A stretch of 64,000 nucleotides of DNA. Source: Micromonospora craniellae. GTDB lineage: Bacteria > Actinomycetota > Actinomycetes > Mycobacteriales > Micromonosporaceae. The DNA lies in assembly GCF_014764405.1 (NCBI RefSeq), contig NZ_CP061725.1, positions 2,976,001-3,040,000 on the forward strand, written 5' to 3'. A program made the position numbers and the translations under genes. Positions 15,792 through 23,205 of the stretch are shown one piece after another. Below the pieces are notes generated by a model. The model did no database searches and was not told the origin of the DNA. It saw nothing but the letters and a program-made list of their open reading frames with translations. The stretch's first letter is position 1. Each line of letters begins with the position of its first letter.

Positions 15792-17464
15792 CCGCCCCGG
15801 CGAAGCCCGTACGGGCCGTCTCGGCCCGCCACTTCGTCCGGCTCAAGCTGCGGGTGATGGCCAACAACTTCCGTGGCCAGGGCTGGCGGGTGGCGCTGTT
15901 CCTGATCGGGTCGCTGTTCGGGCTCTGGATCTCGGTGGGTGCCTTCTTCGGCCTGGCCGCCCCCGGGCTGGTCGGCGACGACCGGTACGCGCTGCTGATC
16001 GCCGCGCTCGCCGGCATCCTCACCGTGCTCGGCTGGCTGCTGCTGCCACTGGTCTTCTTCGGCGTCGACGAGACGCTCGACCCGGCCCGTTTCGCGTTGC
16101 TCCCGCTGCGCCGCCGCACCCTGGTCAAGGGGCTGTTCGCGGCGGCGCTGGTGAGCGTACCGGCGATCGCCGCCCTGGTCGCGTTCTCCGGCCTGGTCGT
16201 CACCGCCGGTGTCTTCGGCGGCTGGTCCGCCGCCGTGGTGGCCGCCATCGGGGTCGTCCTTGGGCTGCTCGTCTGCGTCGCCGGCGCGCGGGCGGTGACC
16301 AGCGCCTTCGCCACCATGCTCCGCTCCCGGCGGGTCCGTGACCTGGCCGCCGTCCTGCTGGCGGTGCTGGCCGCGATGCTGGGGCCGTTGCAGATCGCGG
16401 GTGTGGCCGCGCTCGGCGAGGTCGACTGGGACCGGTTCCTCCCGGTGGCGACCGTGCTCGGCTGGACCCCGCTGGGCGCACCCTTCACGGCCGGCATCGA
16501 CCTGGCCCAGGGACGGGTCTGGGCCGCCCCGCTGAAGCTGGTGATCGCCGTGCTCACCGTCCTCGCCCTGCTGGCGTGGTGGTCACGGTCGCTGGAGTCG
16601 GCGATGGTGGGCGCGGCCAGCACCGGACCGGCCCGCGTTCAGGCAGGACCGACCGGCGGCGTGGTCGCCCAGTTGTTTCTTCGCGCGGCCGGCTGGCTGC
16701 GCCGGGACCAGTTCGGCGCGTTGGTCGCCCGGGAGGCCCGTTACTGGTGGCGGGACGCGCGGCGGCGGGCCAACCTGATCACCATCGCGGTGGTCGGCCT
16801 CTTCGTGCCGGTCATGGTCAACTTCGGCGCGCAGGGCTTCTCGTACGACGGCGAGCAGGGCTTCTCCGTCGGCGACTCGTCACCGGTGCTGGTCAGCGTC
16901 TCGATGCTCTTCGTAGGGCTCCTCGCCGCGGTCACCCTGGCCAACCAGTTCGGCTTCGACGGCAGCGCGTTCGCCGCGAACGTGGTGGCCGGTGTACCCG
17001 GCCGGCAGGAACTGCTCGCCCGGATGACCGCCTTCTCGCTCTACGTGCTGCCGATGCTGGCCGTGGTCGCGGTGGTGATCGCACTGGTCCTCGGCGAACC
17101 GGCGTGGATCGGGTTCATGGCGGGCGCGCTGGTCGCCACGTACGGCGTCGGGCTGGCCGTCAACTCGTTCATCTCGGTGCTCGGCGCGTACTCGCTGCCG
17201 GAGACGAGCAACCCGTTCGCCATGAACAGCGGCGCCGGCGTGGTCAAGAGCCTGCTGACGCTGCTGTCGATGGTCGTCACCGCCGCACTCGGCGTACCGA
17301 TGGTGGTGGCCGCCGCGCTGCTCGGCGACACGTGGCTCTGGCTGGGCCTGCCACTCGGCGCGGTGTACGGCGTGGGTGCGGCGCTGCTCGGCGCGTACCT
17401 GGCCGGTGACACCCTGGACCGCCGCCAGCCCGAACTGCTGGCCACGGTCACCCCGCGCCGCTGA
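15776..17464 (+). CDS. ABC-2-like transporter permease
   Basis: This 562-residue integral membrane protein has about 12 hydrophobic segments in two halves of six, separated by a polar region (about residues 285-335, with REARYWWRDARRRANLIT). GTG 15776 lies inside the ATPase gene; GTG 15788 is an alternative. It resembles the large permeases annotated as transporter in actinobacteria whose substrate is unknown. The gene ends at TGA 17462-17464, directly abutting a convergent truncated gene. Confidence 0.85.
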   Translation: MAVSVTAPAKPVRAVSARHFVRLKLRVMANNFRGQGWRVALFLIGSLFGLWISVGAFFGLAAPGLVGDDRYALLIAALAGILTVLGWLLLPLVFFGVDETLDPARFALLPLRRRTLVKGLFAAALVSVPAIAALVAFSGLVVTAGVFGGWSAAVVAAIGVVLGLLVCVAGARAVTSAFATMLRSRRVRDLAAVLLAVLAAMLGPLQIAGVAALGEVDWDRFLPVATVLGWTPLGAPFTAGIDLAQGRVWAAPLKLVIAVLTVLALLAWWSRSLESAMVGAASTGPARVQAGPTGGVVAQLFLRAAGWLRRDQFGALVAREARYWWRDARRRANLITIAVVGLFVPVMVNFGAQGFSYDGEQGFSVGDSSPVLVSVSMLFVGLLAAVTLANQFGFDGSAFAANVVAGVPGRQELLARMTAFSLYVLPMLAVVAVVIALVLGEPAWIGFMAGALVATYGVGLAVNSFISVLGAYSLPETSNPFAMNSGAGVVKSLLTLLSMVVTAALGVPMVVAAALLGDTWLWLGLPLGAVYGVGAALLGAYLAGDTLDRRQPELLATVTPRR

Positions 17465-18167
17465 ACGACGGTGGGACGTGGCCCCGGGGTCGTACTCCAC
17501 CCCCACCCGATAGCGCGGCCAGGCAAGATCGAGGCGAGCGACGAAACGGCCTTGGTCCGACACGACCCACTGGGTACGAGGCGGGGGCAGCCCGGCCAGC
17601 ACCAGCCGCACCCGGGTCCGGGACTCCTGGGGCGACTCGGCGCCAGCGTCCGCGAGGTCGACCGCCCGGAGCATCGCCCGCCAGCCACGGCGACCCGCCC
17701 TCGCGAGCGCGTACCCGCGTAGCGCGGAGACGTCGGTGAGTCTGCGTGCCAACAACGCGTCGATGACCACCACCGCCTCCACCAGGTCGAGCCAGAGTGC
17801 CAGGTCCCAGCAGGTACGCACGGGGGACGTGACAGCCGTGCCCGCGCGATCGAGGACGTCCCCCGGGTCGATGGGCCCGCGATGGATGTGCACCAGCTCG
17901 TCGAGGGCGACCTGGGCGCACCCGCGGTGTGCCGTAGCGGATCGACCGGCGATCGCCCCGGCTGGCGGGATCAGCCACCGGCCGGCAGCAGTGCACCTGG
18001 TCCGGTGAGTGACGGGCACCTTGGCGTCCGCGTACACATCTCGGAAGAGCGGACGCCAGGCGGAACTGCGGAGATCGTTGCGGGTGAGCAGGCCACTTGT
18101 GGTCGCGTGAGACCCGCGGAAGATGCGCCCCCGCAACTGCGGAGGCCGACGAGGCGATCTGGACATG
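17465..18167 (-). pseudogene. Truncated DUF559/AbiEi-like endonuclease-domain protein
   Basis: From ATG 18167 the product follows a large actinobacterial family that pairs an AbiEi-like N-terminus (RSSAWRPLFRDVYADAKVPV) with a Vsr/DUF559 nuclease domain. It contains PVRTCWDLALWLDLVEAVVV and AESPQESRTRVRLVLAGLPP, then FVARLDLAWPRYRVGVEYD. Homology stops at that Asp, where the nuclease active site begins, and the frame runs on into antisense of the ABC permease. The region after GRSATAHRG also looks shortened. Loss of the C-terminal catalytic half makes it a probable pseudogene. Confidence 0.7.
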
Positions 18168-18207
18168 CCATCGACGATTGCAGTCACCATGCCCCGCGTG
18201 CTGCCCC

Positions 18208-18216
18208 TGTGGATAA
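18208..18216 (-). promoter_or_regulatory. Isolated DnaA box
   Basis: TGTGGATAA is a perfect TTATCCACA on the minus strand, upstream of the truncated DUF559 gene. It is preceded by CTGCCCC, which also precedes a TGTGGA at 53666. Confidence 0.45.
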
Positions 18217-18293
18217 CGCGGCCACCCGTGCCGCCACCTGTCGGCAGCCCCACCCGATCACGAACGGCCCGCATGACCACGGACCGCCCGCAC

Positions 18294-18370
18294 GATCGCA
18301 CTCGATCCGGGATCGAGTGGCTCACGAGCAACGACGAGACCACTCGATCCTGGATCGAGCGCGATCTTCC
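18294..18370. repeat. Tandem palindromes of the CTCGATCCGGGATCGAG family, copy B
   Basis: A perfect dyad CACTCGATC-CGG-GATCGAGTG (18299-18319) is followed by CCACTCGATCCTGGATCGAG (18340-18359). Reverse-complemented, the second half continues like the first half of copy A (AAGATCGCGCTCGATCC), so the two composites are inverted copies 14.6 kb apart, bracketing the GntR-to-ABC segment. Confidence 0.8.
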
Positions 18371-18436
18371 GAGGGGGTCGCACGTCGCGCGCGACTGGCG
18401 CTCCGGGGGGTGTCGCACGTCCCGGCAGGGGGTCGG

Positions 18437-18643
18437 TCAGCAGGCAGCGGGGGCCGATGCCTCTCGGGCCAGGTCGAGGAAGGATCGCCAGGCGGTCGGT
18501 GCGAAGGTGAGCGACGGGCCGGAGCGATCCTTGCTGTCCCGCACCAGCACCACCCCGGGCAGGTTGTCCGCCACCTCGACACAGTTGCCGCCGGAATCGG
18601 TCGAGCGAGTCGACGTGCGCCAGCGAGGTCCAGCAGCGTTCAT
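18437..18643 (-). CDS. DUF397 protein (partner of XRE/DUF5753 regulators)
   Basis: This 68-residue protein matches the DUF397 pattern: WRTSTRSTDSGGNCVEVADN, then GVVLVRDSKDRSGPSLTF and WRSFLDLA. DUF397 genes almost always follow an XRE regulator with a DUF5753 domain and act with it. Here ATG 18643 overlaps the stop of such a regulator by 4 nt, but that regulator is broken. The DUF397 frame itself is intact. Confidence 0.9.
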   Translation of the reverse strand: MNAAGPRWRTSTRSTDSGGNCVEVADNLPGVVLVRDSKDRSGPSLTFAPTAWRSFLDLAREASAPAAC

Positions 18644-19108
18644 GGCGTGACCTTCAGCTTTCGGATCAGGTCCAGCGAAGTACTCGTGGACAGCGCTTCG
18701 CCGAGCAGGCTATCCCACTTCCGGTCCATCAAGCGGACCGTGTCGGGGTCGTTGATCACGTGTCCGCGAGCAGCATTCTCCAGGTAGATCGCCTGCTCGC
18801 GGTCGGGAAGTTCGACCAGCACGAATCCGCCACTGGCGGCTATAGCCCACCGGCCGAGATGACGGCTCGGGCGTACTCCTCGGTCTGGAGCAGGCCCGGC
18901 ACCAGACAGGGCTCGAAGGCGCGCAGCCTGGTCGCCTCCTGTTCGTAGCCGCGCCACGCCGCGAACCAGGAGGGACCGCGTTCCCGGTCGGCCTCCTTGA
19001 GGAGTTCGGCGAGTAGGCCACCGGTTTGCAGCGCCTCGTCGGAGGCTACGGCGAATTCCATCGTCGGTCGGCGGCGGCCGGTCTCGATGGCGGCGATCAG
19101 CGAGGTGC
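18640..19108 (-). pseudogene. XRE/DUF5753 regulator, 5'-truncated and internally deleted
   Basis: Only the end of the helix-turn-helix survives (STSLIAAIETGRRRPTMEFA, upstream of 19061). It is preceded by an in-frame TAG near 19110 and followed by the start of DUF5753 (SWFAAWRGYEQEATRLRAFE, LVPGLLQTEEYARAVI). That frame stops at 18840. The C-terminal end (GGFVLVELPDREQAIYLENA to LDLIRKLKVTP) continues in another frame from about 18850 to TGA 18640. About 100 residues of DUF5753 are missing. The partner DUF397 gene is intact. Confidence 0.75.
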
Positions 19109-19272
19109 TCCACTACCGCGAGGATCGAATCGCGCTCCTGGTGTATCTCGGACTGCTGATGACGGAAGCCCACGCCCAGCTCAGTCAGCTCAACGGGCAG
19201 CTGCACCACACCGACCTGCACGACCGGTTCCTGACCTGGGCACGGGCCCGTGAACCGGCCGGGCGGGTCACA

Positions 19273-19803
19273 ATGTTTCACGTGAATCATCAGCCGGGTG
19301 CCCAGATCCACCACACCGATCCGTTCGCCGTACCGACCAGCGACCGTTCGCCCGTACGCCGCTTCCGGGGTCGGCTGGCCGCGCCGGTGACGCTCTGGAC
19401 GGCGTCCGGGCCGGCCGGGCTGACCGTGTCCTCCACGCTCGTGGCCGAGGGTGAGCCGGACCGACTGCTCGGCCTGATCGACGCCGAGTCCGACCTGTGG
19501 GCGGCGGTCGAGGAGGCCGGTCGGTTCGCGGTCGCGCCGCTCGGCCCACCGCATCGGCAGCTCGCCGACCGGTTCGCCGGCCTCTTCCCGTCGCCGGGCG
19601 GCCTGTTCGCCACCGGCGACTGGACCGACACGCCCTACGGCCCGGTGCCCGCCGACGCCGGCGGGTGGGCGGGGTGCCGGCTCGACAGCGCGAGGGAGTA
19701 CGGCTGGAGCCTGCTCGTCGAGGCGACGGTCGAGCAGGTGGAACTCGGCGACGACATCGCGCCGCTGCTGCACCACCGGGGTCGCTACCGCGAACTGGGC
19801 TGA
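19273..19803 (+). CDS. Flavin reductase-like / FMN-binding split-barrel protein
   Basis: This 176-residue protein of the flavin reductase domain family probably binds FMN. Typical blocks are SPVRRFRGRLAAPVTLWTAS, GLTVSSTLVAEGEPDRLLGL and the Trp- and Gly-rich region near residues 115-135. ATG 19273 is chosen because the family usually begins with a short MxHVN-type N-terminus, seen here as MFHVNHQ. Upstream, 19090-19272 contains an in-frame open stretch with no recognised homology, perhaps a remnant. The first codons lie within a parS-like site. Confidence 0.8.
   Translation: MFHVNHQPGAQIHHTDPFAVPTSDRSPVRRFRGRLAAPVTLWTASGPAGLTVSSTLVAEGEPDRLLGLIDAESDLWAAVEEAGRFAVAPLGPPHRQLADRFAGLFPSPGGLFATGDWTDTPYGPVPADAGGWAGCRLDSAREYGWSLLVEATVEQVELGDDIAPLLHHRGRYRELG
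19274..19289. other. Near-consensus parS (ParB-binding) site
   Basis: TGTTTCACGTGAATCA matches the bacterial parS consensus TGTTTCACGTGAAACA at 15 of 16 positions. It overlaps codons 1-6 of the flavin reductase gene. Such sites cluster around the origin in actinobacteria. No second copy was found in the window. Confidence 0.7.
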
Positions 19804-19877
19804 CCGGCCCACCGCCGGGTGCCGCCTGGCTGCCCCTCGGCGGACGAACCTGGACGGATCACACCTACCGCTCAACG

Positions 19878-19895
19878 GAGTGAGCTGGGTCACTC
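19878..19895. promoter_or_regulatory. CRP/GlxR-like dyad upstream of the second symporter operon
   Basis: GAGTGA (19878-19883) and TCACTC (19890-19895) are perfect inverted arms around 6 nt, matching the GTGA-N6-TCAC core of CRP-family sites. It lies 125 bp upstream of the DUF485 start, and acetate-uptake genes are known CRP/GlxR targets in actinobacteria. Confidence 0.45.
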
Positions 19896-20019
19896 GGCGC
19901 AGCGATGCCGCCGTTCGGCGCAGCCGTCGACCGGCACCGATATGAGCCTTCTCCGGCGGGGAGTGCGCTCCTTACCGTGCGCGAAACTCCTGACGCCTGT
20001 GAAGGTGGTGATCCACAAG

Positions 20020-20373
20020 ATGTCCACGGACACACCCGCGACCGCGCCGACCGATTCGACGCCCGAGCGGTACCTCGCGGTCCAACGGTCGGACGAATTC
20101 GCCGGGCTGCGCCGCACGCTGCGCGGATTCGTCTTCCCGATGACCATCGCATTCTTCCTATGGTACTCGCTCTACGTGATCCTCTCCGCGTACGCGCGAG
20201 ACTTCATGGGCACGCGACTGTTCGGCAGCAACATCAACGTGGCGCTGGTCTTCGGCCTGCTCCAGTTCGTCTCGACCTTCCTCATCGCCTGGCTCTACAG
20301 CCGGTACGCCGACCGGAAGATCGACCCGGTGGCCGACAAGATCCGTGACGAGTTGACCGGAGGCGAGTCGTGA
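20020..20373 (+). CDS. DUF485 membrane protein, partner of the symporter
   Basis: This 117-residue protein has two TM helices (about residues 35-58 and 72-96) and the family pattern RSDEFAGLRRTLRGFVFP, then YVILSAYARDFM. ATG 20020 follows a GAAGGTGGTG ribosome site. It overlaps the symporter gene by 4 nt. DUF485 proteins are obligate neighbours of ActP-type permeases. Confidence 0.92.
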   Translation: MSTDTPATAPTDSTPERYLAVQRSDEFAGLRRTLRGFVFPMTIAFFLWYSLYVILSAYARDFMGTRLFGSNINVALVFGLLQFVSTFLIAWLYSRYADRKIDPVADKIRDELTGGES

Positions 20374-22046
20374 CCACGATGGTCCTCGCGGTCGAGGCGG
20401 GCAACACCACAGCCCGGAACCTGACCATCGTGCTCTTCCTGGCCTTCGTGGCCGCCACCCTGGGCATCACGATCTGGGCCAGCCGGCAGACCAAGACCGC
20501 CACCGACTTCTACGCGGGTGGCCGGTCGTTCTCCGGCTTCCAGAACGGCATGGCGATCGGCGGCGACTACATGTCCGCCGCGTCCTTCCTGGGCATCGCC
20601 GGCATCATCGCCCTCTACGGCTACGACGGCTTCCTCTATTCGATCGGCTTCCTGGTGGCCTGGCTGGTGGCGCTGCTGCTGGTCGCGGAGCTGCTGCGGA
20701 ACTCCGGCCGGTACACGATGGCCGACGTGCTGGCCTTCCGGATGCGGCAGCGTCCGGTGCGTACCGCGGCGGCGGTCTCCACCATCACCGTGTCGATCTT
20801 CTATCTGCTGGCCCAGATGGTCGGCGCGGGCGCTCTGGTGGCGCTGCTGCTCGGCATCCGCCCCGGCACCACCTTCCTGGGCATGGACGCCAGCACCGCC
20901 AAGGTGGCGACCATCATCCTGGTCGGCACCCTCATGATCATCTACGTCACCGTGGGCGGTATGAAGGGCACCACCTACGTACAGATCGTCAAGGCGTTCC
21001 TGCTGATGAGCGGCGCGCTGCTGATGACGCTGCTGGTGCTGGCAAAGTACAAGTTCAACCTGTCGTCGCTGCTCGGCGACGCGGCGGCGAGTTCCGGCCA
21101 CGGCAGCGCGTTCCTGGAACCCGGTCTGCGGTACGGCGTCGAGGTCGCCGGCAACGCGACACAGACCTTCTACAACAAGGTCGACCTGCTCTCCCTCGGT
21201 ATCGCCCTGGTGCTCGGCACCGCCGGCCTGCCGCACATCCTGATCCGCTTCTACACCGTGCCGACGGCGAAGGCGGCCCGCAAGAGCGTGCTCTGGGCGA
21301 TCGGCATCATCGGCTCGTTCTACCTGCTCACCCTGGCCCTCGGCTTCGGTGCGGCGGCGTTGGTCGGTGGTGATGCCATCCGGGAGCAGGACGCGGCCGG
21401 CAACACCGCCGCACCACAGCTCGCCGAGGCGCTCGGGATCGAGTTCTTCGGCGACGAACTCGGCGGCGCGGCGATGCTGGCGATCATCGCGGCGGTCGCC
21501 TTCGCCACCATCCTCGCGGTGGTCGCCGGGTTGACCCTGGCCTCGTCGTCCAGCCTGGCACACGACTTCTACGCCAACGTCATCAAGCGGGGCAACACGT
21601 CGGAGCGGCAGGAGGTGAACGTCGCCCGGATCTCCGCACTGGTGATCGGCGCCGTCGCCATCGCCCTGTCGATCTTCGCGCAGAACCTGAACGTGGCGTT
21701 CCTGGTGGCACTGGCCTTCGCGGTCGCCGCCTCCGGCAACCTGCCGGCGATCCTCTACAGCCTGTTCTGGAAGCGGTTCAACACCTCGGGCGCGGTGTGG
21801 GCGATCTACGGCGGTCTGCTGGCGGCCGTACTGCTGGTGTTCTTCTCGCCGGTGGTCTCCGGAGCCCCGACGGCGATGTTCCCGGACCACGACTGGCAGT
21901 GGTTCCCGCTGTCCAACCCGGGCATCCTGTCGATCCCGTTCGGCTTCCTCTGCGGCTGGATCGGCACCCTCGTCTCCAAGGAGAGCGACGAGGACAAGTA
22001 CGCCGAACTGGAGGTGCGTTCGCTGACCGGCGCCGGCGCGCACTGA
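20370..22046 (+). CDS. Cation/acetate symporter (ActP-like)
   Basis: This 558-residue SSS-family permease with about 13 TM helices imports acetate or similar short acids with a cation. The family blocks DFYAGGRSFSGFQNGMAIGG (about residues 46-65), TVGGMKGTTYVQIVKAFLLM and TAGLPHILIRFYTVP are intact. It is closer to standard ActP than the window's other symporter, which carries a large insertion. Translational overlap with DUF485 (GTG 20370) indicates coupling. An upstream CRP-like site suggests catabolite-type control. Confidence 0.92.
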   Translation: MTTMVLAVEAGNTTARNLTIVLFLAFVAATLGITIWASRQTKTATDFYAGGRSFSGFQNGMAIGGDYMSAASFLGIAGIIALYGYDGFLYSIGFLVAWLVALLLVAELLRNSGRYTMADVLAFRMRQRPVRTAAAVSTITVSIFYLLAQMVGAGALVALLLGIRPGTTFLGMDASTAKVATIILVGTLMIIYVTVGGMKGTTYVQIVKAFLLMSGALLMTLLVLAKYKFNLSSLLGDAAASSGHGSAFLEPGLRYGVEVAGNATQTFYNKVDLLSLGIALVLGTAGLPHILIRFYTVPTAKAARKSVLWAIGIIGSFYLLTLALGFGAAALVGGDAIREQDAAGNTAAPQLAEALGIEFFGDELGGAAMLAIIAAVAFATILAVVAGLTLASSSSLAHDFYANVIKRGNTSERQEVNVARISALVIGAVAIALSIFAQNLNVAFLVALAFAVAASGNLPAILYSLFWKRFNTSGAVWAIYGGLLAAVLLVFFSPVVSGAPTAMFPDHDWQWFPLSNPGILSIPFGFLCGWIGTLVSKESDEDKYAELEVRSLTGAGAH

Positions 22047-22098
22047 CGACCCACCGGCGGGCACTGAGCGTCGAACGGCGCGTAGTGCCCGCGGAGTG

Positions 22099-22151
22099 TT
22101 AGCAGGGGTCCCCTGTACTACGCGAGGCGTTAGCAGGGGTCCCCTCCTTTA
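22099..22151. repeat. Paired-palindrome intergenic repeat, family 1, copy 3
   Basis: Two copies of GTTAGCAGGGGTCCCCT are spaced by TACTACGCGAGGC. The last bases of the repeat (TTTAC) merge with the -10 box of the epimerase gene, so this copy sits in a promoter rather than at a gene end. Confidence 0.75.
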
Positions 22152-22155
22152 CTCT
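22150..22155 (+). promoter_or_regulatory. -10 box TACTCT, leaderless-type promoter
   Basis: TACTCT ends 7 nt before GTG 22163. The first two bases are also the end of the adjacent repeat. Confidence 0.6.
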
Positions 22156-22162
22156 GGTCGGC

Positions 22163-23137
22163 GTGAAGGTTGAGCAGCGTTTTAGTCCCGGTCACCGCAT
22201 CCTGGTCACCGGCGGTGCCGGTTTCGTCCCGTCGCACCTGGTGGATTCCCTGATCGGTCGCGGTTGCACGGTGGTCGCACTGGACAACTTCGTCACCGGG
22301 TCGAAGGAGAACGTCGCGCATCTGCTCGACAAACTGTCCTTCACGCTGGTGGAGGCGGACATCTCCGACGGGCTGCCGGATCATCCCGCGCTGGCCGACC
22401 GGTTCGACGCGATCCTGCACATGGCGTCCCCGGCGAGTCCGACGGACTTCGAGAAGCTGCCGGTGGAGATCCTGCGGGTGGGCTCGGTGGCCACCCTGCA
22501 CCTGCTGGAGCGTGCCGCCGCCGACGGCGCCCGGTTCCTGCTGGCCTCGACCTCCGAGGCGTACGGCGACCCGAAGGAGCACCCGCAGCGGGAGACGTAC
22601 TGGGGCAACGTCAACCCCATCGGCATCCGCAGCGTGTACGACGAGGCCAAGCGCTTCTCCGAGGCCGCGACGATGGCGTACCGGCGCAGTCGGGGCGTGG
22701 ACACCGCGATCGTGCGCATTTTTAACACGTACGGTCCGAGGATGAGGCCGGACGACGGGCGGGCCATCCCGACCTTCGTCTCCCAGGCGCTGCGCGGCGA
22801 GCCGATCACCGTGCACGGCACCGGTAACCAGACCCGCTCGATCTGCTACGTGGCGGATCTCGTCCGGGGCATCCTGCTGCTGCTCGACTCGACCGAGAGC
22901 GGGCCGGTCAACTGCGGCACCGAGCACGAGATGAGCATGCGGCAACTGGCCGAGACGATCGTGTCACTCTGCGGGAGCAGATCCGAGGTGACCTATGTCA
23001 CGCGCAGTGCGGACGACCCGGAGATGCGGCGTCCCGATCTGACCCTCGCCCGTGAGGTGCTCGGGTACGAGCCCTCCGTCGCGCCCGAGGTGGGCCTGCG
23101 ACGCACGATCGAGTACTTCCGCGAGCGGATCAGGTAG
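22163..23137 (+). CDS. NAD-dependent epimerase/dehydratase, UDP-glucuronate decarboxylase-like
   Basis: This 324-residue extended short-chain dehydrogenase is predicted to modify a nucleotide sugar. STSEAYGDPKEHPQ and YWGNVNPIGIRSVYDEAKR (catalytic YxxxK) closely follow the UXS (UDP-xylose synthase) pattern. The Rossmann loop is TGGAGFVPSHL: the third Gly of GxxGxxG is Pro, which is unusual for the family. It precedes three LCP genes, so its product may feed a wall-attached glycopolymer. Fold confidence is high; the exact substrate is inferred. Confidence 0.85.
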   Translation: MKVEQRFSPGHRILVTGGAGFVPSHLVDSLIGRGCTVVALDNFVTGSKENVAHLLDKLSFTLVEADISDGLPDHPALADRFDAILHMASPASPTDFEKLPVEILRVGSVATLHLLERAAADGARFLLASTSEAYGDPKEHPQRETYWGNVNPIGIRSVYDEAKRFSEAATMAYRRSRGVDTAIVRIFNTYGPRMRPDDGRAIPTFVSQALRGEPITVHGTGNQTRSICYVADLVRGILLLLDSTESGPVNCGTEHEMSMRQLAETIVSLCGSRSEVTYVTRSADDPEMRRPDLTLAREVLGYEPSVAPEVGLRRTIEYFRERIR

Positions 23138-23192
23138 GACCGGCCCCGGCCCCCGCCGGGTTTCACGACGGGCGACAGTGGCGGGGCCTGCG

Positions 23193-23198
23193 TACCCT
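23193..23198 (+). promoter_or_regulatory. -10 box TACCCT, leaderless-type promoter
   Basis: TACCCT ends 7 nt before ATG 23206 of the first LCP gene. Confidence 0.6.
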
Positions 23199-23205
23199 GA
23201 GTTAC

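Noticed and set aside
16880..18418. A 512-codon minus-strand frame
   Set aside because: Its middle is the truncated DUF559 remnant, but both ends are antisense or intergenic read-through, so the full frame is not a gene.
18640..19893. A 417-codon minus-strand frame
   Set aside because: Only the last roughly 70 codons are regulator sequence; the rest is antisense to the flavin reductase.
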